From the NCBI GenBank assembly GCA_016201575.1, contig JACQCN010000456.1, positions 1 to 5,817 on the forward strand: DNA of 5,817 nucleotides, in the 5' to 3' direction. The stretch's first letter is position 1. Each line of letters begins with the position of its first letter. The stretch is from Candidatus Rokuibacteriota bacterium (GTDB taxonomy: Bacteria > Methylomirabilota > Methylomirabilia > Rokubacteriales > CSP1-6). The notes beneath the pieces are model-generated. The model did not search any database, was not told the origin of the DNA, and worked only from the letters and a program-made list of their open reading frames with translations. Below, piece by piece: positions 1-4,966 of this stretch. The position numbers and the translations under genes were made by a program.

Positions 1-49
1 CTGCGCCCTGCGCCACCCGCCCGGGCGCGCCATCGCCGTTCGTGAATAA
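1..49 (+). CDS. Possible 3' end of a convergent plus-strand gene
   Basis: In the frame beginning at base 2 the plus strand reads CALRHPPGRAIAVRE and stops with TAA at 47-49. The composition is protein-like with mostly G/C third positions, and the stop lies 6 nt from the end of the hydrolase gene, a normal convergent arrangement. Only 15 residues are visible, so this is a weak call. Alternatives are a TGA-ended frame from base 1 (stop 43-45), or a minus-strand gene starting at the ATG at 31-33 (MARPGGWRRAQ, no clear ribosome binding site). No product can be assigned. Confidence 0.28.
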   Translation, partial: CALRHPPGRAIAVRE

Positions 50-55
50 TGCGGG

Positions 56-739
56 CTAGAGGCGGGCGGAGCCGCCCATCACGCGCAGGAAGTCGCCCAG
101 GGCGGCGAAGCGCATGAAGGGGTTGGTCCGCTTCTCGGCGCCGATCGTGGAGTGCGGGCCGCCGTAGTTGTGCCCGGGCAGCAGGATGGTGTCGTCGGGC
201 AGCGCGGCCAGCCGCTGCGTGAGGGAGTAGTACATCTCCTTCGGGTCGCTGCCGGGCAGGTCCGTGCGCCCGCAGGCGCGGATGAAGAGCGTGTCGCCCG
301 ACACGAGGCGGCCGTCCACGAGGAAGCACTGCGACCCCGGCGTGTGGCCGGGCGTGTGCAGGAACGTGAGCGTGAGGCGTCCGACCGGCAGGGTGTCGTG
401 GTTGTCGACCTTGACCAGGTCGGAGCCGAGGCCCTTCAGGAACTCGCGCTCGGCCTTGTGCACGTAGACCTTCACCGGCACCCGCGCCAGCAGCTCCTCG
501 ACGCCCGGGATCCGGCCGGGCATGCCCCAGGACTCGAGGCTGCCGCCGACGTGATCCTGGTGCGTGTGGGTCACCAGCGCGCCGGTGAGGCGCATGCCGT
601 CGGCCTGCGCGGTCTCGACGATGGTGTCGATCTCCCAGGCGGGGTCCACGACCACGCACTCGCGGGCCACGGGGTCGCCGACCAGGTACACGAAGTTCTG
701 CATCGGCCCCAGCTCCATCTGCTTCAGGTAGAGGCTCAC
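56..739 (-). CDS. Metallo-beta-lactamase-fold hydrolase (glyoxalase II / ETHE1-like)
   Basis: A 227-residue soluble, probably cytoplasmic metalloenzyme. The metal-binding residues are all present: THTHQDH at 57-63 (H58, H60, D62, H63), H132 in HTPGHT, D149 in SGDTLF and H190 in LPGHNYGG. The CGRTDLPGSD stretch (156-165) sits between two subgroups: CGRTD resembles ETHE1-type persulfide dioxygenases, while GRTDLPG-D resembles YcbL/YqgX-type glyoxalase II-like hydrolases. An extra segment of about 15-20 residues (about 68-88, rich in Gly/Pro) follows the first metal motif. No glutathione-binding C-terminal domain of classical glyoxalase II is evident. The GTG at 739 is chosen because MSLYLKQMELGPMQNFVYL aligns with the usual start of such proteins. 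The nearest GGAGG is 15 nt upstream, an unusually long spacer that includes a G8 run. An internal ATG at 718 is possible. The gene lies 27 nt after the DUF4340 gene, so it is probably co-transcribed. Substrate uncertain: thioester, lactone or persulfide. Confidence 0.9.
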   Translation of the reverse strand: MSLYLKQMELGPMQNFVYLVGDPVARECVVVDPAWEIDTIVETAQADGMRLTGALVTHTHQDHVGGSLESWGMPGRIPGVEELLARVPVKVYVHKAEREFLKGLGSDLVKVDNHDTLPVGRLTLTFLHTPGHTPGSQCFLVDGRLVSGDTLFIRACGRTDLPGSDPKEMYYSLTQRLAALPDDTILLPGHNYGGPHSTIGAEKRTNPFMRFAALGDFLRVMGGSARL

Positions 740-748
740 TCGGCTACG

Positions 749-756
749 CCCCCCCC
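749..756 (-). repeat. G8 homopolymer between DUF4340 and hydrolase genes
   Basis: Eight consecutive G on the minus strand lie between the GGAGG motif and the GTG start of the hydrolase. An ATG overlapping the DUF4340 stop as ATGA (768-770) opens a frame that passes through this run and stops at TAG 744-746 after eight codons. With seven G, the same ATG would read in frame into the hydrolase. The tract could be slippage-prone, a sequencing or assembly indel, or part of the ribosome binding region. Confidence 0.6.
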
Positions 757-766
757 TCCGAGGAAC

Positions 767-2509
767 TCATCCACCCTGGAAGTCCTCGGGCACCTTCGGC
801 GGCGGGCCGAGCCGCGTGGTGTCCACCGTGTAGACGGCGCCCCGCGTGCGCACGTAGTACTGGCCGCCTTCCTGCTTGCCGATGGTGACGGTGGCGATCT
901 GGGTCCCATCGGCCTTGAACAGCGTCACCTCGAGGGTGGGGTCGTCGAACCCGTACTTCTTCCCGTCGCGCGCGCCGGCGAGCATGTCGTTCCAGCGGAG
1001 CGCGGTCACCGTCCCCACGAGGTCCTCGACCGCGGTGTTCTTGGCCGCGCCGCGCGTGGGCTCGACGAGCTTCCAGCTCGCGACGCCGGCGCGCTCGAGG
1101 ACCGCCGTGTGGGTCCCGCGCCGGACCCGGACGCGCGTGACGTCGCGCTGGGAGACGTCGGAGAAGAGCATGTGGTCGCGCAGCTCGCTGGCCGACTTGC
1201 CGAGGTCGCCGACGAACCGGGCCTCGACCAGCACGGGCCCCTGGCCGGAGCTCTCCGCGTACGCGCTCGGCTGCCCGCCGCGCGTCTCCTTCGACGGCGC
1301 CAGGGTGAGGACCTTCGGCGTCTTGACGTCGCCCTCCCACAGCGACACCTTCACCGTGGGCGTGAACCGGACGCCCGGCAGGAACGCCTGCGCCTTCATC
1401 TCGCGGAGCTGGAACAGCATCCCGTTGATGACCGGGTTGTCGCCCGGCAGCGCCTCGGGCTCGGTGATGCGCCAGCGCTCGCCCTGCCGGGCGAGCGTGA
1501 CCTTGCCCTTGGGGCTCTCGATCGCCATCCGCGTCAGCTGGTCGCGGTCGAAGGCGATCACGGTCTTATCGCGGAGCACGGCCACGTTCTTCGGGAGCTT
1601 CGCCCAGATCGGCTCCTCGAGAAGGAGCACCGAGGTCTCTCCCGGCCGCATCGCGTAGACGCCCTTCTTCGGCGGGTCGACGCGCCCGAGGAGGAGCGTC
1701 TTCTCCGCCCGGTCCTTGTCCTTGCCGGTGACGAGCGTCACCCGGATCGGCCGGTCGAGTCCGTAGGGCGCGAGCGACGGAGGCCTCTCGGCCACGAACT
1801 CTTTCACCTTGCCGAACAGGAGCTTGTCCACGAAGTCGCTCAGCACGTCCCCGTCGGCGCCGAGGGCCACGGGCCTGGTGATGCGCCACTTCTTGGGCTC
1901 CGGGCGGTCGAGCTCGATCGTCTCGTCGGGCATCGCGATCCGGAGCCCCGCCAGCGCGTCGCGGTCGAAGGTGAGGATCGTCCGGTCGCGGAAGTCGGAG
2001 GCGGGCTTCGTGGCGTCCGTCAGGAGCGTCTCGGGGAGGACGAAGACGGCGGGCGAGCCGACCTTCTTCGCGTAGACCCAGGCGCCGGTCGGGCTCTTCG
2101 CCCCGAGCCCGAGCCCGACGGGCTCCGCCTTGCCCTTCACCTTCAGCGTGATGTCGGCCTCCGGCTTGTCGAGCCCGAACTCGTCGAGGGCGGCGGGCTT
2201 GCCGGCGACCTCGCGGTCCATCCGGGCGTTGACGAGGTTCGCGACGGCGTCGTCGATCGGGCCCCGCGCGCCCGTCGCGGCCACGGGCGCGAGCATCTGC
2301 CAGCCGTCCCCCGCCCGCTTGAAACGCAGGGTGTCCTGCGCGCGCTTGATGGTGAGCTCCTCGACGTCCTTCGGCTCGAGCGTCCAGACCCGGTTCTTCT
2401 CGCGCTCGCCCTTCTCCCGCCCGGGCTCGAGGTAGGTGACGTCGTAGGCGTAGAACCCGCCGGCGAGGGCGAGCAGGACGGAGGCGCCGACGGTCGTCTT
2501 CCAGTTCAT
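767..2509 (-). CDS. DUF4340-type membrane-anchored repeat protein
   Basis: A 580-residue protein with one N-terminal membrane anchor (about 5-22) and no lipobox cysteine, so most of it is probably outside the cytoplasmic membrane. It matches the DUF4340 type commonly encoded after GldG-like genes. The body is four copies of a unit of about 135 residues, starting near 41, 174, 313 and 444. Each has a strand-rich opening (for example RDRTILTFDRDAL, RDKTVIAFDRDQL), a tryptophan motif (GWQMLAPV at 69, KWRITRPV at 207, RWRITEPE at 345, SWKLVEPT at 478), a helical stretch and a Y/FG(L/F)D-P motif (111, 249, 519; absent from unit three). The ATG at 2509 is fixed by an in-frame TAA at 2522-2524 and by the membrane segment right after it. 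No Shine-Dalgarno is present; the bases before the ATG instead match the 3' end of 16S rRNA. Function unknown; probably a scaffold or binding partner of the GldG-like protein. Confidence 0.88.
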   Translation of the reverse strand: MNWKTTVGASVLLALAGGFYAYDVTYLEPGREKGEREKNRVWTLEPKDVEELTIKRAQDTLRFKRAGDGWQMLAPVAATGARGPIDDAVANLVNARMDREVAGKPAALDEFGLDKPEADITLKVKGKAEPVGLGLGAKSPTGAWVYAKKVGSPAVFVLPETLLTDATKPASDFRDRTILTFDRDALAGLRIAMPDETIELDRPEPKKWRITRPVALGADGDVLSDFVDKLLFGKVKEFVAERPPSLAPYGLDRPIRVTLVTGKDKDRAEKTLLLGRVDPPKKGVYAMRPGETSVLLLEEPIWAKLPKNVAVLRDKTVIAFDRDQLTRMAIESPKGKVTLARQGERWRITEPEALPGDNPVINGMLFQLREMKAQAFLPGVRFTPTVKVSLWEGDVKTPKVLTLAPSKETRGGQPSAYAESSGQGPVLVEARFVGDLGKSASELRDHMLFSDVSQRDVTRVRVRRGTHTAVLERAGVASWKLVEPTRGAAKNTAVEDLVGTVTALRWNDMLAGARDGKKYGFDDPTLEVTLFKADGTQIATVTIGKQEGGQYYVRTRGAVYTVDTTRLGPPPKVPEDFQGG

Positions 2510-2520
2510 CCGAGGAGGTG

Positions 2521-2548
2521 ATTACCGACCGCGGAGAGTGGCTGTCGC
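2521..2548 (-). promoter_or_regulatory. Weak candidate promoter for the DUF4340 gene
   Basis: The minus strand carries GCGACA (2543-2548; four of six matches to TTGACA) and GGTAAT (2521-2526; four of six matches to TATAAT) separated by 16 nt. The proposed -10 box ends 11 nt before the ATG at 2509, so transcription would start within a few bases of the start codon and give a leaderless or nearly leaderless message. That would suit a gene lacking a Shine-Dalgarno. The match is modest and could be accidental; the proposed -35 box lies in one arm of the hairpin. Confidence 0.22.
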
Positions 2549-2576
2549 GCGGGCGATTCTTCGAGCCCCCGCGACA
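2543..2576. other. Interrupted inverted repeat (hairpin) in the intergenic gap
   Basis: TGTCGCG pairs with CGCGACA (7 bp). One C/C mismatch (G/G on the minus strand) follows, then GGGC pairs with GCCC (4 bp) around a 10-nt loop GATTCTTCGA. In a transcript coming from the GldG-like gene this would be a GC-rich stem-loop about 33 nt upstream of the DUF4340 start. No run of T follows it on either strand. It may be an mRNA stability or processing element, an operator-like dyad, or chance in GC-rich sequence. Confidence 0.4.
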
Positions 2577-2616
2577 CCAGCGACGCCGCTCCGCTCTTCT
2601 CGGAATCGGGGCTCGC

Positions 2617-2688
2617 CTCGCCTTCGGCTGCAGCTCGCACTGCCACGCCGCGGGGCTTGCCATAGGGTACGCTCGCCTTCGGCTCGCA
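2617..2688. repeat. Imperfect intergenic direct repeat, two copies
   Basis: The 13-mer CTCGCCTTCGGCT occurs exactly at 2617-2629 and 2672-2684 on the plus strand, 55 nt apart. Both copies continue to a shared CTCGCA or CGCA end. The full unit is CTCGCCTTCGGCTCGCA at 2672-2688, and the other copy (2617-2639) is the same unit interrupted by a 6-nt insertion that creates the 8-nt palindrome GCTGCAGC (2627-2634). The core GCCTTCGGC can form only a 3-bp stem, so strong secondary structure is not implied. It could be part of a dispersed intergenic repeat family of this genome, but other copies would have to be found elsewhere; none lies in this window. Confidence 0.5.
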
Positions 2689-2693
2689 TCTTC

Positions 2694-4199
2694 TTACTTG
2701 GAGGCGCGCCGCCGGGTGAACACGGCGATGCCGGCCACGAGGGCGATGCCGGGCAGCACGACCACGGGCAGCAGGAACACCACCTGGCCCTGGACCGACG
2801 TGAGCATGACCGGCGTCTGCTTCGCGTCCTTGGGCCGGATCGAGATGAGGTCCTCCTGCTCGGCCAGCCAGGAGACGGTGTTGAGGAACAGGTCCCGGTT
2901 GCCCTGGACGTTGAGGAACTGGTTCGAGGCGAGGTTGGAGGTCCCGAAGACCACCAGGCGCGTCTTGCCGGAGGTGGCCACCGCCGCCACCGTCAGCGGC
3001 CCCTTGGGGTCCGGCGGGTCCGGCTTGGCTTGCCCCTTCTGCAGCGCGGCCCGGTCGGTCTCGCCCCAGCTCTGCGGGCTCGTCTGCGCGAGCGGCTGCA
3101 CGACGAACTTCCCGGCCGGGGACCGGGGCCGGAGCGAGCGCGTGAGCGGAAACAGCGTGGTGAGGCCGCGCAGGTCGCGCGTGATCGGATGCGGCTCGTA
3201 CTGCTGGACGATCGGCACCTCGGGCCCGATGCCGAAGAGCCGGCCGATCGGGCTCGCCTCGATCACGAGGTCGTCGTCGAGGAGAACGCCGTACTTCTCG
3301 GCGAACTTCTTCAGCCCCTCGCTCTGGAAGGGATCGGCCATGAGGAAGAGCTTCCCGCCCTTGCCCAGGTACTGGTCGAGCGCGTCGACCTCGGGCGGGA
3401 ACAGGTCGGTTCGCGGCCCCGGCACCATGACGATGGCCGCGTCGTCGGGCACCTTGCCCTCGCGGGCCAGCGCCAGCTCCTTGACCTCGTAGTTGGCCTT
3501 CTCCATCGCCGACCGCGCCTCGCTGAAGCCCGGGCGGTCGGTGCTGGTCAGCTCGCGCTCGCCGTGGCCGCGCAGCACGTACACGGTGCGCCGCCCCTCC
3601 CGCGTGACCTTCACGAGGCCGTTGGTCAGCTTCTCCTCGTCGGCGTCGAGGACCTTCTCGGACTTGGCCTTGGTCTCGAGCACGATCGTCCCGTACTGCT
3701 CGACGCCGTAGCGGCGGGCCAGCCCGGGCTCGCGGTCCGGGTCCGCCGACTTCCAGGTGAAGTGGCCGCCCCCGTAGCCCGCGTACTGGCGCAGCAGGTC
3801 CTCCGCGATCTTCTTGCCCGGCTGGTCCGAGCGGTAGAAGGCCGTGGCGGCGACGTCAGTAGCCTTCATGTTGCGGAGCAGCTGGACGGTCTGGGGCGAC
3901 AGGCTGTTGCGGCGGTTCTCGGTCAGGTCCAGCCGGCCGTGGTGCCGGTAGGAGACCGCCTCCACGAAGGCGATCAGCCCCAGCACGAGCACGATCAGGG
4001 CCGCCGAGTTGAGCCCGTAGCGCGTGGCCCGCCGGCCGAAGTCGAGCCGCAGGACCAGCGAGGCCACGACGAGGAGGAGGCCGGCGCCGGCGATCCAGCC
4101 GCGGGCGTCGCTCCACTGGGCGCGGACGACGGGCAGCGCCACCGACACCACCAGGAGGACCACGCCCGCGTAGAGGGACCAGAACGCCAGCCGCCGCAT
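2694..4199 (-). CDS. GldG-like ABC transporter auxiliary protein (gliding-motility-type family)
   Basis: A 501-residue membrane-anchored protein of the family described as 'ABC-type uncharacterised transport system involved in gliding motility, auxiliary component'. It has N-terminal hydrophobic segments at about 5-24, 35-50 and 63-82, then a large soluble domain (about 85-465) probably on the outer face of the inner membrane, and a C-terminal membrane segment (about 471-494) followed by the basic tail TRRRASK. The motif RLDLTENRRNSLSPQTVQLL (89-108) is the family hallmark. Further typical stretches are VYVLRGHGE (206-214), MVPGPRTDLF near 258-267, GGKLFLMADP (281-290) and the late NRDLFLNTVSWLAEQED (434-450). 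The start is the ATG at 4199, overlapping the permease stop by one base; upstream in-frame residues belong to the permease region read in the wrong frame. Only a weak purine stretch (GGAACGGG) precedes it, which fits coupled translation. A 184-nt gap follows its TAA. Biochemical role unknown; probably partners the ATPase and permease. Confidence 0.9.
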   Translation of the reverse strand: MRRLAFWSLYAGVVLLVVSVALPVVRAQWSDARGWIAGAGLLLVVASLVLRLDFGRRATRYGLNSAALIVLVLGLIAFVEAVSYRHHGRLDLTENRRNSLSPQTVQLLRNMKATDVAATAFYRSDQPGKKIAEDLLRQYAGYGGGHFTWKSADPDREPGLARRYGVEQYGTIVLETKAKSEKVLDADEEKLTNGLVKVTREGRRTVYVLRGHGERELTSTDRPGFSEARSAMEKANYEVKELALAREGKVPDDAAIVMVPGPRTDLFPPEVDALDQYLGKGGKLFLMADPFQSEGLKKFAEKYGVLLDDDLVIEASPIGRLFGIGPEVPIVQQYEPHPITRDLRGLTTLFPLTRSLRPRSPAGKFVVQPLAQTSPQSWGETDRAALQKGQAKPDPPDPKGPLTVAAVATSGKTRLVVFGTSNLASNQFLNVQGNRDLFLNTVSWLAEQEDLISIRPKDAKQTPVMLTSVQGQVVFLLPVVVLPGIALVAGIAVFTRRRASK

Positions 4200-4966
4200 C
4201 ACCCGTTCCACCGGCGCGCTTCCAGCGACCGGAGGGTCAGGAACAGCGCGAGGATCATGAAGTTCACGTAGTAGATGACGTCGCGGGTGTCGAGCACGCC
4301 CCTGGAGAAGCTCTCGAAGTGCTCGATGATCGACAGGTGCGACAGGATCTTGCCGGTGAGGCCGCCGGCATAGTCGGCGCTCCAGTTGATGACCCACAGG
4401 ATCAGCAGCACGCCGAACGTCGAGATCGCCGCCACGATCTGGTTCTCGGTCAGCGACGAGGAGAGGAGGCCGACGGCCAGGAACGTCCCGCCCAGGAGCA
4501 CGAGCCCGAGGTAGCCCGTCAGCAGCGGGCCCCACTCGAGCCGGGCGAAGTAGAGGACGATGGCCGGGTAGAGCAGCGTGGCCGCCAGCATGACCCCGTA
4601 GAGGGCGAAGGCGGCCAGGTACTTGCCGATCAGCACGGCGCCGTCGCGCACGGGGTAGGTCAGCAGCAGCTCGATCGTCCCCGACTTCCGCTCCTCGGCG
4701 AAGAGCCGCATCGTGACGATGGGCATCAGGAGCAGCAGGATCACGCTGACGTTCGAGAACAGCGGCCGCATGACCCCGTCGGTGACGTTGAGGTCGCGGG
4801 CGAAGGCCGGGTTCATGGCCGCCTGCATGGACGCCATGGAGAAGAAGGCGAAGATCGAGTAGAAGAAGTACCCGACGATCAGCAGGAAGATCGTGAACAC
4901 GACGTAGGCCACCGGCGACGTGAAGTAGAGCAGCAGCTCCTTCTTGAAGATCGGCCAGACCTTCAC
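4199..4966 (-). CDS. ABC-2 type permease, GldF-like
   Basis: Membrane subunit of the ABC transporter, 255 residues, with about six predicted membrane segments (roughly residues 20-41, 68-86, 112-140, 148-171, 176-195 and 230-246). The N-terminal KKELLLYFTSPVAYV and the cytoplasmic-loop motif MRLFAEERKSGTIELLLTYP (86-105) are the hallmark pattern of GldF/ABC-2 permeases, as is the SSLTENQIVAA stretch near 170-180. I chose the GTG at 4966 as start. It overlaps the ATPase stop as GTGA, is preceded by GAGGAGG with a 7-nt spacer, and gives the expected KVWPIFKKEL beginning. A longer reading frame starting at 5050 would add 28 Arg/Gly-rich residues lying inside the ATPase gene and is not credible. 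The gene ends in TGA overlapping the next ATG by one base (TGATG), so coupling continues downstream. The transported substrate cannot be told from sequence. Confidence 0.93.
   Translation of the reverse strand: MKVWPIFKKELLLYFTSPVAYVVFTIFLLIVGYFFYSIFAFFSMASMQAAMNPAFARDLNVTDGVMRPLFSNVSVILLLLMPIVTMRLFAEERKSGTIELLLTYPVRDGAVLIGKYLAAFALYGVMLAATLLYPAIVLYFARLEWGPLLTGYLGLVLLGGTFLAVGLLSSSLTENQIVAAISTFGVLLILWVINWSADYAGGLTGKILSHLSIIEHFESFSRGVLDTRDVIYYVNFMILALFLTLRSLEARRWNG

Larger units (their letters stand above)
2510..2693. other. Intergenic region between GldG-like and DUF4340 genes
   Basis: This 184-nt stretch is the only sizeable non-coding gap in the window. No credible small gene is visible on either strand. 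It contains a direct repeat pair at 2617-2639 and 2672-2688, an interrupted hairpin at 2543-2576 and a weak promoter-like pair at 2521-2548. There is no T-tract after the hairpin in either direction, so a classical intrinsic terminator is not supported. The gap contrasts with the overlapping genes upstream and may mark a regulatory break inside the cluster. Confidence 0.6.

Noticed and set aside
1..31. Tandem CTGCGCC duplication (1-14) and overlapping palindromes CGCCCGGGCG (18-27) and GGCGCGCC (24-31)
   Set aside because: They are short and expected at this base composition, with no loop or T-run to make a terminator and no sign of a recombination or attachment site.
152..2521. Long plus-strand open frame of 789 codons opposite the hydrolase and DUF4340 genes
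   Set aside because: It is antisense to two well-supported genes, runs across their boundary and is rich in Arg, Gly, Val, Leu, His and Asp with no domain motif, as expected for a mirror frame in GC-rich DNA.
1566..2663. Minus-strand frame of 365 codons starting at an ATG in the intergenic gap
   Set aside because: It runs out of frame through the DUF4340 gene and yields an Arg/Ala/Gly-rich product. The DUF4340 frame has the membrane anchor and the repeats.
2518..3492. Plus-strand open frame of 324 codons beginning in the intergenic gap with GTG inside AGGAGGTG
   Set aside because: The start codon overlaps the Shine-Dalgarno-like sequence itself, most of the frame is antisense to the GldG-like gene, and the Ser/Arg-rich product has no motif.
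2538..4271. Plus-strand open frame of 577 codons opposite the GldG-like gene, starting 19 nt after a perfect AGGAGG
   Set aside because: The composition is that of a mirror frame, there is no recognisable motif, the spacing from AGGAGG to the GTG is too long, and the opposite strand encodes a clear family member over nearly the whole length.
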